Below are positions 11,543-22,373 of a DNA stretch of 64,000 nt, piece by piece. Positions within the stretch are counted from its first letter, which is position 1. Every line of letters starts with the position of its first letter. The position numbers and the translations under genes are program-made. The notes below the pieces were generated by a model. That model did not search any database. It worked only from the letters and a program-made list of their open reading frames with translations, and was not told the origin of the DNA. Origin of the DNA: Macrostomum hystrix (lineage: Eukaryota; Platyhelminthes; Macrostomidae); the NCBI GenBank assembly GCA_950097015.1, contig CATNEN010000024.1, positions 4,884,501 through 4,948,500 on the forward strand, read 5' to 3'.

Positions 11543-12056
11543 CTACCTCCACCCACGCAACCCAATGTACACTCCCCAACATGCTCCACCCACGCAACCC
11601 AATGTACACTCCCCCATCATGCTCCTCCCACGCAACCCAATGTACACTCCCCAACATGCTCCAACCACGCAACCCCATGTACACTCCCCAACATGCTCCA
11701 CCCACGCAACCCAATGTACACTCCCCCATCATGCTCCACCCACGCAACCCAATGTACACTCCCCAACATGCTCCAACCACGCAACCCAATGTACACTCCC
11801 CAACATGCTCCACCCACGCAACCCAATGTACACTCCCCAACATGCTCCACCCACGCAACCCAATGTACACTCCCCAACATGCTCCACCCACGCAACCCAA
11901 TGTACACTCCCCAACATGCTCCACCCACGCAACCCAATGTACACTCCCCATCATGCTCCACCCACGCAACCCCATGTACACTCCCCATCATGCTCCACCC
12001 ACGCAACCCAATGTACACTCCCTAACATGCTCCACCCACGCAACCCAATGTACACT
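11543..12056. repeat. 37-bp tandem repeat
   Basis: About 14 units of 36-38 bp with core ACGCAACCCAATGTACACTC. The unit lacks stop codons in several frames on both strands, which produces overlapping 70-170-codon frames that are not genes. Confidence 0.95.
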
Positions 12057-12812
12057 CGGACACATTTTACAATGTAAAATCGGAGGTCAGTTCTACTTAT
12101 AATCCTACTATTAGTAACTTAGCATTGAACATGACAATTGCCTTTTGGAATTTTAGGTTTTTTGGTTGGTTTCACTGTCCCATGCTTGTCTGTGTGTAGT
12201 TGCTTGTAAATTACAATATTTTCTGTATATACGTAATTTAATGTTTTGATTGTGTTGTTTTTAATTTATTTAGTTTTTTCTATAATATGCTCATGTACCT
12301 ACCTGTACGTTCATAATTGTTGACTTCTCACAGCTTTGTATATGCAATTTCCCTGCCTTCAGTGTTGCAGCCCCTGATCTACTTGACAAGCAGCAATAAT
12401 TGCGTTTTTGCTCGATTTTTAATCTATTGATTTTATCCAACTTAACAATGTATGTAATCTGTTTTGGCGGAAACTGCAACATAATTCAAGGTTCTATGTC
12501 TTCCATTTCGTTATTAAAAATCCATCATTGTGGAAAACCTGGATTAAGAACCTGTGTTAAGAATTTGAGTAGTCTAAAATTTGAGTGGTCGTTTCGTCCG
12601 CGAACAACATTATTTTTAATTATTCTACGCCTCGTGCGAATAATATATAATAATACTTTCATAGATCGAAGTGCAGGTATCTTCTATCTTTTATATGTCA
12701 ACAGGGCATATTTAATATGCCATTTGCAATCGTTTTAAACAAAAACATTCTTTATTTGTTGCCTTTATTTATTTGTTTTTTCAAATTATTTTTAATACTT
12801 AATGTATTCTTA
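12057..12812. other. Unique AT-rich spacer
   Basis: AT-rich sequence with no convincing exon, promoter or repeat on either strand. A 112-codon frame at 12400-12738 lacks any recognisable domain and has AT-rich composition unlike the real exons nearby. Confidence 0.5.
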
Positions 12813-13528
12813 AAGTGGCACCAGCTTATGTAGAGTGACACCAGCTTATGCAGAGTGACACCAGCTTATGTAGAGTGACACCAACTATGACAGAGTGCCA
12901 CCAGCAATGCCAGAGTGACACCAGATGAGGTTAGAGTGACACCAGATGAGGTTAGAGTGACATCAGATGAGGTTAGAGTGACATCAGATGAGGTTAGAGT
13001 GACATCAGATGAGGTTAGAGTGACATCAGATGAGGTTAGAGTGACATCAGATGAGGTTAGAGTGACACCAGATGAGGTTAGAGTGACACCAGATGAGGTT
13101 AGAGTGACATAAGCTGAGGTTAGAGTGACATCAGATGAGGTTAGAGTGACATCAGCTGAGGTTAGAGTGACATCAGATGAGGTTAGAGTGACATCAGATG
13201 AGGTTAGAGTGACATCAGATGAGGTTAGAGTGACATCAGCTGAGGTTAGAGTGACATCAGATGAGGTTAGAGTGACATCAGATGAGGTTAGAGTGACACC
13301 AGATGAGGTTAGAGTGACATAAGCTGAGGTTAGAGTGACATCAGATGAGGTTAGAGTGACATCAGCTGAGGTTAGAGTGACATCAGATGAGGTTAGAGTG
13401 ACATCAGATGAGGTTAGAGTGACATCAGATGAAGTTAGAGTGACACCAGATGAGGTTAGAGTGACATCAGATGAGGTTAGAGTGACACCAGATGAGGTTA
13501 GAGTGACATCAGCTGAGGTTAGAGTGAC
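12813..13528. repeat. 21-bp tandem repeat with a 210-bp higher-order period
   Basis: About 34 units of 21 bp, core AGAGTGACATCAGATGAGG. The left edge is degenerate (CACCAGCTTATG, CACCAACTATG). A rare ACATAAGCTGAGG variant occurs twice exactly 210 bp apart (near 13108 and 13318), and the surrounding ACATCAGCTGAGG variants keep the same spacing, so ten-unit blocks were duplicated. Confidence 0.95.
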
Positions 13529-13910
13529 ACGGGCATTGTCACGCATTTATTCATATTTTATTTAATTAGTGTTTTGCTGTTAAGGAAACTAAGGAAATAA
13601 ATGTCTTAGTCAGCATTTTCGTAAAGTACATGGCTTTGAGTCGAGCAGTTTAGCAATTAATTAATGCAAACTTCGCGCCTTGGCCAGCTGAACGCTGAAC
13701 AAAAGGTGTGCTTAGCGAAACCAGAGACCGAAACAGGCTCAACTGCTCAAACGGCTTGCTCATTTTGTCATAGCTTAGGCTATTTGAGAACGACTCGCCA
13801 AAAGAATAAAATAAAATTCTAACGAGAGACTGCGCTCAGGCCGCTATGCACAGCTGTGCCAAACCACAGTCAGTCTCACCCCATTAGCAAACAGCCCGCC
13901 ACACTGCAGA
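13529..13910 (+). other. Unique sequence upstream of the 14-kb gene
   Basis: Non-repetitive sequence between the 21-bp array and the TATA box; presumably holds the upstream promoter of the gene that starts at 14048. No distinct site beyond the TATA box was recognised. Confidence 0.4.
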
Positions 13911-13913
13911 ATG

Positions 13914-13919
13914 TATAAG
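13914..13919 (+). promoter_or_regulatory. Candidate TATA box of the 14-kb gene
   Basis: TATAAG lies about 134 bp upstream of the predicted start codon at 14048, so transcription would begin near 13945. A short upstream frame (ATG at about 13926) would mostly precede that start. Confidence 0.4.
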
Positions 13920-14047
13920 AGTTGGATGCCTCATCAACCACCCGAGTGGCGACCCGACACTCCGCATTCTCCGTTCTCTTCTGTCACACTTATTTGATTC
14001 ATTCCTAATCCTGTATTCCCGTAGCTAGGCTAAATGCACTTTTAGCT

Positions 14048-15401
14048 ATGCAGCCGGTCACTACCGCTACGCGACGGCCGGCGACCACAGCGATGGCGCT
14101 GCCTGCCAGGCAGCAGCGACGCTGGCGAAAGCCGCGGACTGCGGCGGCCAACACGGTCGACGGTCCGGCGAATTCGATGTTGCTGCCGGCGTATGCGGCT
14201 CACGTGAGAGACTGTCACCTGTTAGGACTGTCACCTGTTAGGACTGTCACCTGTTAGGACTGTCACCTGTTAGGACTGTCACCTGTTAGGACTGTCACCT
14301 GTTAGGACTGTCACCTGTCAGTCAGGACTGTCACCTGTTAGGACTGTCACCTGTCAGTCAGGACTGTCACCTGTTAGGACTGTCACCTGTTAGGACTGTC
14401 GCCTGTTAGTCAGGACTGTCATCTGTTAGGACTGTCACCTGTTAGGACTGTCACCTGTTAGTCAGGACTGTCACCTGTTAGTCAGGACTGTCACCTGTTA
14501 GTCAGGATTGTCACCTGTTAGTCAGGACTGTCACCTGTTAGTCAGGATTGTCACCTGTTAGTCAGGACTGTCACCTGTTAGTTAAATTTAATTACTTGCT
14601 GACCGCTTCCGCCCTCTCAGCGAGCACAATGCCAGCGCGACTACGCCGTCCTGTGCAACCGCTTCCCGACCCTCTCGGCGGTGTCCGCCGTCTCGACTGC
14701 CGGTCCGCGTCATCGGCAATATCGACGCACTGCGGAGGCCAAACTCGGTAACCATGGCAACCAAGAGGAGCTTGGCGCAGATAGCGAGGATGCATTGTGG
14801 CCTAGCGGATTTGTCACCAGCCTTCACAGACCCACGTTTGGACAGCAGCAAGCAGCTACAGCAGTAGGTATTTCGGCAGGTGCATACCTGTTATTTGTTA
14901 CCTTCATCTGACTCAGAAATCTGAGCAATCCCACTCATTCGACAGCATCAACTCCAGCGTTATCAGCAGCGGCGCTCGCAGCACCTGCCGGCGCAGCACG
15001 GCCTCAGCCGCGGCCGCAGCCTGCCGCACTTCAGCGGCGCCGACAACACCGACGAGGACACCTTCAACGAGGTCGAAAATTTCAACGACGCCGCTTCCGC
15101 GTCGACTTCATCATCGGCTGAGGCGGACGGCGTCGGCCGTCTGCGTCGCCGACTTCGCCTGGACGCCTGGCGACTCTGCGATCTGCTTCGTCGGCGTGGC
15201 TTCGGCGACCCGCGCCAGAATCATCAGCTGGGCGACGACGCCGATGGCGGCGATGGTCGACGTCGCCAGCGACGCTCCGGTCCTCGCATTCGCGAGGTGC
15301 GCTTTCACAACCATTCCACCAGCGTCTCCGGCTGGTTCGCCAGGCGCGACCTCGGCACCGGCGTCTCCGCTGCTAGGCCGGCGACTCTCAGCGTTGCTTA
15401 G
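14048..15401 (+). CDS. Three-exon gene, uncharacterised 284-residue basic/acidic protein
   Basis: Predicted exons are 14048-14203, 14621-14863 and 14946-15401, with phase-0 junctions throughout (CAC|GTGAGA, CTCTCAG|CGA, GCA|GTAGGT, CGACAG|CAT). The last exon has no ATG of its own, so it is invisible to start-to-stop ORF searches, but its 152-codon frame to TAG is open and GC-rich at third positions. Exon 1 is Thr/Ala/Arg-rich. Exon 2 holds CQRDYAVLCNRFPTLSAV. Exon 3 has an acidic patch (ADNTDEDTFNEVENF), a Ser/Ala linker, an Arg-rich helix-like segment (GRLRRRLRLDAWRLCDLLRR) and a motif REVRF (residues 249-253) that fits the PP1-docking RVxF pattern. No signal peptide or membrane segment is seen. 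I do not recognise the family. The first two junctions and the start are less certain than the last exon. Confidence 0.6.
14209..14583. repeat. 16/20-bp minisatellite filling intron 1 of the 14-kb gene
   Basis: Units GGACTGTCACCTGTTA (16 bp), alternating with a 20-bp form that carries an extra GTCA. It starts only a few bases after the predicted donor at 14204 and ends about 35 bp before the acceptor, so nearly the whole 417-bp intron is repeat. Confidence 0.93.
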
Positions 15402-15655
15402 CAACCAACCAAACTTCTCGAATGACGTGACCTATAATTCTAGGACTTATTTATTTTAGAGTGTCTGAATCTGTAGTAGCAACTATATTACTTCAGTAGC
15501 TGCGGTTGTATCAGGAGTCAGCACCACCGTTTGTGACTGTGCTGTTAGTGTTTCTGTTTCTTTGATTCTATTTTTAGAACCGAAAATGTACACACTGAGC
15601 TTGGAGGTTTGAATTGGAACACCGGCAGGTGGAAAAAGTAGTGAATCATTTTTTT
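15402..15655 (+). other. Unique sequence after the 14-kb gene
   Basis: AT-rich sequence following the TAG stop, probably 3' UTR. No AATAAA is evident before the SINE. Confidence 0.35.
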
Positions 15656-15659
15656 CAAT

Positions 15660-15962
15660 CAATCAGTGATTAGAGCGTCGGACTCATGACTTTAAGGTCG
15701 GGGGTTCGATTCCGAACTCCACTGGAACAATTTGTGTCCAATAGGCTATAGTAAGACACTTAACTCTGCATTGCTTCAGTCACCCAGCTGTTAAATGGGC
15801 ACCAGTAGTAGCTGGGTTAATTTACGGTGGGGGTGGCGTAGCCGCAGTCCATGGACTGAACAGCCGTACGCAGCGTTCAGGTGCGCCGCGCAATAGCTGC
15901 GGCTGTGTTGCCGGCTGCACATTTGGTCAGATTTGACAGGTGTATGCAATTATTATTTTTTA
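15660..15962 (+). mobile_element. tRNA-derived SINE, copy 1
   Basis: The head resembles a tRNA: an A-box-like stretch around GTGATTAGAGCGTCGG, an anticodon-loop-like CTCATGA (CAT, methionine-like) and a good B box GGTTCGATTCC (15703-15713). It is followed by a body containing CACCCAGCTGTTAAATGGG and CAGTCCATGGACTGAACAG, and by an AT-rich tail (ATTATTATTTTTTATTATG). A second copy on the other strand at 46.1 kb shares head, body and order of motifs, which proves a dispersed family. Confidence 0.88.
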
Positions 15963-16511
15963 TTATGGACTGAACAGTTGTGCACCATATTTGAAAGTTG
16001 CAGCTGTCATTCGACGATGCAACAATACTACTTACTAACCAGTAGTGTGGGTGTTAGCAGTATTCATTTTTTTGCAGCGAAAATTTCAATTCAATTCAAT
16101 TCAAGTTTATTTGAAAAAATATGTTTTGTGTGCTGTTTCGTACCGAGAGGAAAAACTATTGGCAAAAATGACTTCACATTGTGAAACAGCCTCGCATGCG
16201 AAATTGTAGAGACATTGAAGTGCAGACCTTCAACCAACTATACAACAGATCACAAAATGCCCGGGTGACAAATTTATTGTTTCATCTGGAAAAGAGAACG
16301 GAAGCCATGCACAATTATTCAGAGACAAAAAGAAAACAAATTTATAAATCATAACTTTTTAAGCTTGCATGAAGGAGATAATCGCATTTTTTCTCGCACC
16401 ACGTACGTCGTAAAAGTCACAGTCTATCGTTTTTGTAGGATTTAGAGGGTCCAGGTTTATTGTGTGCACTTTTAAATCGTAAGAAAGAATCATCTGTAGG
16501 GTCAATATAAC
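15963..16511. other. Unique AT-rich spacer
   Basis: Contains a partial echo of the SINE body (GGACTGAACAG near 15967) and a short AATTC run near 16090. No exon recognised. Confidence 0.45.
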
Positions 16512-17046
16512 GGCCGCCTCACTCCTCGCCTCCTCTAAAGCGTCAATTAAACAGCCACCTCACTCCTCGCCTCCTCTAAAGCGTCAATTAAACAGTCGCC
16601 TCACTCCTCGCTATTCTAAAGCTTCAATTAAACAGCCACCTCACTCCTCGCTGTTCTAAAGTGTCAATAAAACAGCCACCTCACTCCTCGCCTCCTCTAA
16701 AGCGTCAATTAAACAGTCGCCTCACTCCTCGCTATTTTAAAGCTTCAATTAAACAGCCACCTCACTCCTCGCTGTTCTAAAGTGTCAATAAAAAAGCCAC
16801 CTCACTCCTCGCTATTCTAAAGGGTCAATAAAACGGCCACCTCACTCCTCGCTATCCTAGAGTGTCAATAAAACAGCCACCTCACTCCTCGCCATTCTAA
16901 AGCGTCAATTAAACAGCCACCTCACTCCTCGCTGTTCTAAAGGGTCAATAAAATAGCCACCTCACTTCTCGCTATTCTAAAGGGTCAATAAAACAGCCAC
17001 CTCACTCCACGCTGTTCTAAAGGGTCAATAAAAAGCCACCTCACTC
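16512..17046. repeat. 39-40-bp tandem repeat
   Basis: About 14 units with core CACCTCACTCCTCGC followed by TCTAAAG and GTCAATTAAACAG. It lies about 130 bp beyond the stop codon of the TMEM74-like gene on the opposite strand and may form part of its 3' untranslated region. Confidence 0.93.
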
Positions 17047-17179
17047 CTGGCTTCAGTACAAAAAAGCGATAATACCTTTCCTCTGCGATCTTTCTGCCAG
17101 TTGATTTGCATCTGGAGTTGGACTAAGGTAGTCAACAGTCCCAAAACTGAGAAAATGTGTCAATTAAAAAAGTTGTAAT

Positions 17180-17605
17180 CTACTTGGCCAGTTCGCCACT
17201 AGCTTTTGCAGCCTTCAGCTTCTCGTGCCGATACAGGGTATAGGTGAGCACAGCTGATAGCATGATGGAGCCCAGACTCAGCACCGAGATGCCCACCAGG
17301 ATACAGACGTCCATCTGTCTGCCGAGCTTATAATAATAGATGGCGTTCCTTTCGTTATCCCTGGCTGTGAGGTTGTCATCCTGCGAGTACTGCCTGGGCA
17401 CCAGGTAGCCAAAGCTAATGAGCACAATTCCCAGAATGAGCAGAGCAATCGACAGGCAGCTGGAGAACTCCAGTGGATCCTCGCGCGGAGTCACGCACAT
17501 CATTCGACAGCAGCACAAGAGCTCCTGTTGCTGCTGCCGCTGCCTCTCTGGCTGCTTCTCGTCATCCAGCTGCGACGACGCAGACGACGACTCCTCCATT
17601 GTCAT
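17180..17605 (-). CDS. TMEM74: TMEM74/neurensin-like two-TM membrane protein
   Basis: A single-exon frame of 141 residues from the first ATG. The N-terminal ~30 residues are polar and Gln-rich; a cysteine cluster CCCRMMC follows (31-37), likely palmitoylated. Two membrane segments lie at about 49-67 and 99-121. The loop between them holds GYLVPR and LTARDNER, which match the conserved loop of the TMEM74/TMEM74B and neurensin families, as does the xxVCILVGxSVLSLG start of the second segment. Vertebrate members sit in lysosomal, autophagic or neuronal vesicle membranes; function here is inferred only from family. The frame stays open upstream to 17752, but that start is TTG and lies before a TATAAAA, so I reject it. 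Confidence 0.75.
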   Translation of the reverse strand: MTMEESSSASSQLDDEKQPERQRQQQQELLCCCRMMCVTPREDPLEFSSCLSIALLILGIVLISFGYLVPRQYSQDDNLTARDNERNAIYYYKLGRQMDVCILVGISVLSLGSIMLSAVLTYTLYRHEKLKAAKASGELAK

Positions 17606-17628
17606 GACAACCAAGTATTCTCGTTTAA

Positions 17629-17699
17629 CTAAAACAAAATAATAAAGCTGATCTGTTTCCCAACTTTCTTGGCTTAACTTTTTAGTATTTGGTTTTATA
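17629..17699 (-). promoter_or_regulatory. TATA box and/or splice acceptor upstream of the TMEM74-like gene
   Basis: On the minus strand TATAAAA lies at 17693-17699, about 90 bp upstream of the start codon. A pyrimidine-rich run ends TTGTTTTAG (G at 17629), 23 nt before the ATG, and would serve as a cis- or trans-splice acceptor. The two readings differ: an unspliced TATA-driven leader, or a leader spliced at 17628. Confidence 0.45.
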
Positions 17700-18255
17700 G
17701 AAGATTGTGCCCCTGCCAAAACCCCAGCGCCATATGCTCCACTCGGATCCAATAGCTTATTAACCCAACGGCTCTAGCTCAGCAGTCTTTTTAATCTATT
17801 GATTTCTGGCTATGCGAAGGCTTACACTTTGCCTCTCCTCTCTTCCTCTTGCTCTCTGTCAGTTTAGCAAGCCACTGTATTGTACACCGACTGCAGAATT
17901 CGTGATTAGAACTTTCATTTCTCTTCCGTATGCCATGCAACTAAGAGAATAGTTTTCAACGGAAAACAAATCTAGCAGAACAATTTCCGCTGCATTGAAG
18001 CTTGCATTAACAATTCACTTCACTGTCAGAAGTGAAGTCACAACTTTTCATTACTTTTTACCACTATTTAACGATCAACAACCGCCTACGCTACTTTTAG
18101 TAGCTAAAGAGTTTTTTAAAGAGTTTTGGAATAGAAATGGAAACGAAAACTAACCCAGATGTACAGCTAGCTGCTCAGTCACTGGACTACGTAAGAGGGG
18201 GCCGCTACAGTCACGCAAATTTCTATCCTACCTAGTGCTTGTTCACATTTTATTT
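17700..18255. other. Unique spacer upstream of the TMEM74-like gene
   Basis: Mixed-composition sequence that probably contains the upstream promoter of the minus-strand gene. No exon recognised. Confidence 0.4.
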
Positions 18256-19072
18256 CATGTTCGATGGAACTGTTCTATGTTAGACAGGACTGTTCTATGT
18301 TAGACAGGACTGCTCTATGTTAGACAGGACTGCTCTATGTTAGACAGAACCGGTTCTATGTTAGACAGGACTGTTCTATGTTATACAGGACTGTTCTATG
18401 TTAGACAGGACTGTTTTTTGTTAGACAGACCTGTTCGATGTTAGACAGGACTGCTCTATGTTAGACAGGACTGCTCTATGTTAGACAGGACTGTTCTATG
18501 TTAGACAGAACTGTTCTATGTTAGACAGGACTGCTCTATGTTAGACAGGACTGTTCTGTGTTAGACAGACCTGTTCTATGTTAGACAGGACTGTTCTATG
18601 TTAGACAGGACTGTTCTATGTTAGACAGGACTGTTCTATGTTAGACAGAATTGTTCTATGTTAGACAGACCTGTTCTATGTTAGACAGGACTGTTCTATG
18701 TTAGACAGAATTGTTCTATGTTAGACAGACCTGTTCTATGTTAGACAGGACTGTTCTATGTTAGACAGGACTGCTCTATGTTAGACAGGACTGTTCTGTG
18801 TTAGACAGACCTGTTCTATGTTAGACAGGACTGTTCTATGTTAGACAGGACTGCTCTATGTTAGACAGGACTGTTCTATGTTAGACAGAATTGTTCTATG
18901 TTAGACAGACCTGTTCTATGTTAGACAGACCTGTTTTATGCTGGACAGAACTGTTCTATGATAGTCAGACCTGTTCTATGTTAGACAGACCTGTTCTATG
19001 CTAGTCAGACCTGTTCTATGCTAGACAGACCTGTTCTGTGTTAGACAGACCTGTTCTATGCTAGACAGGCAT
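18256..19072. repeat. 20-bp tandem repeat
   Basis: About 40 units of GTTCTATGTTAGACAGGACT with frequent single-base variants (GCTCTATG, AGAATTG, AGACCT). Right-edge units are more diverged. Confidence 0.96.
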
Positions 19073-19848
19073 CCATTTAATTTTATAGCTAGCTCTCCTA
19101 TTAACCCAGCTCTGCTTGACAACCATTTGTTTGGCCAATGTACATTTTCCTCAACTATTAACATTTATTATCCCAGCAACAAGCATTTTCTTATCGACAC
19201 TTTATCTAACCTTGCCTTATGAGGTGTTGGTTTGCCGCTTGCTCATACTCATTCCTTTGTTCCTACCTCTCTACTTGGCATGCGTTTGTTGAGCAGAAAA
19301 AAGTTGCCTCAAAGGAAGCAGCATGTCATGTTTGATCAGTTGGTTAAGCACTTGTATTGTGAGTCACTCACAGCCTAAAGTGGCAGTTTTCTAGCACTTG
19401 TACAGCGACAACAGCCCTGTTCTGTACATCATAGACACCTCCCCAGTCCTCTATTCTGTCAAAAATCGACTGGCAGCCACTTAGGGAAGAGGGGATTTGA
19501 GAACCCTGGCCCTGCCTCCCTACGCTCTACCCTCTATTTATCTACTTTATTCTGAAGGATTTTGCCCGGAGATGGGTGGGTATGAGGGGCGGGAGATTTC
19601 CGCTCTGGGAATGGGATCTGAAACCCAGGACAGCTGCCATTGTTTGCGTGGTGGGAAAATTTTTCAGGTGAGAAGAGGAAGGTGAAGCACTGTAGGGATT
19701 AAAATCCCAATTCACTTTTTGGCCAACAGATGGGTAGAGTGAGAAACAGAACCGCTCGCTTTCTGCTCAGGAGAATAACATTGAGTTGCAAACAGGTGAG
19801 CCTATTGAAAATGTGTTTGCTAAATAATCAGTTTCTAGTTTGCTAAAC
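19073..19848. other. Unique spacer
   Basis: Non-repetitive sequence. I see no exon with supporting splice sites; a 62-codon frame at 19497-19685 has no recognisable content. Confidence 0.45.
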
Positions 19849-20345
19849 TGTCTGGATGATCTGTCTCCATGATCTGGCTGGATGATCTAGCTGGATGGTT
19901 TGGCTGGAAGATCAGGCTAGATGATCTGTCTGGATGTGGCTAGATGATCTGTCTGGGTGTGGCTAGATGATCTGTCTGGGTGTGGCTAGATGATCTGTCT
20001 GGGTGTGGCTAGATGATCTGTCTGGGTGTGGCTAGATGATCTGTCTGGGTGTGGCTAGATGATCTGTCTGGATGTGGCTAGATGATCTGTCTGGGTGTGG
20101 CTAGATGATCTGTCTGGATGTGGCTAGATGATCTGTCTGGATGTGGCTAGATGATCTGTCTGGATGTGGCTAGATGATCTGTCTGGATGTGGCCACATGA
20201 TCTATCTGGACGTGGCTAGATGATCTATCTGGATGTGGCTAGATGATCTATCTGGACGTGGCTAGATGATCTATCTGGATGTGGCTAGATGATCTATTTG
20301 GATGTGGCTAGATGATCTATCTGGATGTGGCTAGATGGCTAGATG
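19849..20345. repeat. 23-bp satellite, locus 1
   Basis: Units of 23 bp, core GATGATCTGTCTGGATGTGG, with a block of GGGTGTGG variants in the left half. The same family forms a much longer array at 24159-25653. Confidence 0.95.
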
Positions 20346-20562
20346 CCCAAACTCAGACTTAAAAACCTCCACCTAAGATTGGAGGCGGTCATTGTGGTGA
20401 ATTGTACTTTCGGTATCTTTCTTTATCCTTCTATCCTTCTCTCTATTCTAAGCGGACGGAGCGATGCCGCCTTAGCGGTTAAAACTGCACCGCGCCGGCC
20501 ACCCACCCCACTCCGCTTGGCTGTCAGCGTTTAGTCTCCGCCCCACCGACCCCATCAGCCTC

Positions 20563-20568
20563 TATAAG
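20563..20568 (+). promoter_or_regulatory. Candidate TATA box
   Basis: TATAAG in a locally GC-rich region, 24 bp upstream of the ATG at 20592. The spacing is tight for a leader, which weakens the pairing. Confidence 0.3.
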
Positions 20569-20591
20569 TTCTGCTTCTCTTATGAGCTGAA

Positions 20592-20695
20592 ATGAGCAGC
20601 CTTGTCTTGAAGCTAGGAGCGAAACCAACGATATCTGCCCGTGGCCGATTTGGCAAAGGCGTTTTTGCCATAGACAACCATTTCATTTCAGCCAG
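20592..20695 (+). CDS. Candidate first coding exon, unknown gene
   Basis: ATG opens a 34-codon frame that ends at a good donor, GCCAG|GTATT, in phase 2. It includes ISARGRFGKGVFAIDN, which faintly recalls the start of SET-type methyltransferase domains (GxGVFA), but no following exon was found. The stretch AAGGCGTTTTTGCCATAGAC recurs 66 bp downstream, and GGCAAA/TTTGCC can form a hairpin, so the open frame may be a by-product of a duplicated structural element. Confidence 0.28.
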
Positions 20696-20986
20696 GTATT
20701 GGGGCTTACTCTGCCCGATAGCAGCCAAGGCGTTTTTGCCATAGACAACAGCTGCAGCGGGCGGGAACTTTAGTTTTTTTCAACGAAGGCTCTACTAGGT
20801 CGACAGCTCGCGCAAATTGATTGCTCTATAGCGGGTCTCATCCAGGAAGCCAGAAATCAACTGGCTTCAGGTATTTTTTCATTGCAAACGGAGAACGGAG
20901 ATAGACGAAATAACGAAATAGATAGCGGCAAAAATCAAAGGAATGGTGAGGGGTCAAGGAATTCTGAATACTGTAGCTGTATAAAA
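20696..20986. other. Unique sequence with a duplicated hairpin motif
   Basis: Contains the second copy of AAGGCGTTTTTGCCATAGAC (near 20727). No exon assigned. Confidence 0.4.
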
Positions 20987-21068
20987 TACAGAATGCAATA
21001 CAGAATACAATACAGAATGCAATACAGAATGCAATACAGAATGCAATACAGAATGCAATACAGAATAC
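20987..21068. repeat. 12-bp minisatellite
   Basis: About seven copies of TACAGAATGCAA with one or two substitutions. It sits inside a 77-codon frame (20882-21115) that is not credible as a gene. Confidence 0.9.
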
Positions 21069-21713
21069 GGTATTCAGAGCACGATGTAACTAGAATGAAC
21101 AACCCCAGTAATTAAGTTCGACAGAGAACGAACATCTCTTCTCCTATTCTCAAACCTTTCTTTCTTGAGAGTGCCGGGTCTGCAACTGAAACTACACATA
21201 AGAAAAGAGATTGGAGAGGCGCAGGGGGGGAGATGCAGTTTGAAAAAACTATTATCTCAATTTAGCTAGCCATGTGTAGTACGAAGTTTCCATTCTGATA
21301 ATTTATTTAGAGTTCCTTGGTGGAGTACTATGGGTACTGTACACACGCACACGCATGCATTACAGGTCGTCATGGCGTCCACCTCACGCCAGTGTTTCTT
21401 TTAAAAGTCTCAGAATTTTTCTCCAACTTGATACCGAAGGACGGATTTTCTAGGAAATATTCAGCGGTTTATGCGAGTTAGCGGGTAAAACCGTTCATTT
21501 TTGCCAATTAATCTTAAATCCAATTAGTTGGAAATACGACTTGACTGTGGTGAGCAGCGATTGTTGCTATGCTGTTTATTAGATGAAATCTGACTCTTTA
21601 TTCCGTGAATATTTTGAGCACTCGTGATAATCTGCCCTCTGTGGCTCTATCAGACTTTAACTTAGAGATATTTAAACTACAAAGAGAAACAAAAAACTAA
21701 TAAATTTTATCAC
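21069..21713. other. Unique spacer
   Basis: Mixed sequence between two arrays with a short CACACGCACACGCATGCA run near 21343. No exon recognised. Confidence 0.45.
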
Positions 21714-22298
21714 AGAGAGTGACTAGATACGAGAGTTACTAGATCAGAGAGTGACTAGATACGAGAGTTACTAGATCAGAGAGTGACTAGATACGAGAGT
21801 TATTAGATCAGAGAGTGACTAGATACGAGAGTTACTAGATCAGAGAGTGACTAGATCAGAGAGTGACTAGATACGAGAGTTACTAGATCAGAGAGTGACT
21901 AGATACGAGAGTTACTAGATCAGAGAGTGACTAGATACGAGAGTTACTAGATCAGAGAGTGACTAGATACGAGAGTTACTAGATCAGAGAGTGACTAGAT
22001 ACGAGAGTTACTAGATCAGAGAGTGACTAGATACGAGAGTTACTAGATCAGAGAGTGACTAGATCCGAGAGTGACTAGATCCGAGAGTGACTAGATCCGA
22101 GAGTGACTAGATCCGAGAGTGACTAGATCCGAGAGTTACTAGATCAGAGAGTGACTAGATACGAGAGTTACTAGATCAGAGAGTGACTAGATACGAGAGT
22201 TACTAGATCAGAGAGTGACTAGATACGAGAGTTACTAGATCAGAGAGTGACTAGATCCGAGAGTGACTAGATCCGAGAGTTACTAGATCAGAGAGTGA
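21714..22298. repeat. 16/32-bp tandem repeat
   Basis: Basic unit GAGAGTGACTAGATCC. Two diverged 16-mers (GTGACTAGATACGA and GTTACTAGATCAGA) usually alternate to give a 32-bp compound unit, while a central block near 22060-22140 has reverted to the simple 16-bp form. Confidence 0.95.
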
Positions 22299-22373
22299 CT
22301 GGGGATTATCCAATCAGTTGTTAGTTGAATATTACAGTCAAGTATTAGTGGTATATTCAGTCAGGTATTAGAG

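Noticed and set aside
11522-12102. Six overlapping frames of 70-173 codons in the 37-bp array
   Set aside because: They occur in several frames on both strands with the same repeated peptide, as expected from a stop-free unit.
12866-13546. 226-codon Val-Thr-Leu-Thr-Ser frame (minus) and 65-codon frames (plus)
   Set aside because: Pure 21-bp repeat with open frames on both strands; no flanking coding sequence.
15660-15725. A tRNA gene
   Set aside because: The head lacks a convincing acceptor stem and continues into the SINE body; the second copy confirms a SINE.
17606-17752. N-terminal extension of the TMEM74-like protein to 190 residues
   Set aside because: The extension starts with TTG, crosses a TATAAAA and is not conserved in character with the family.
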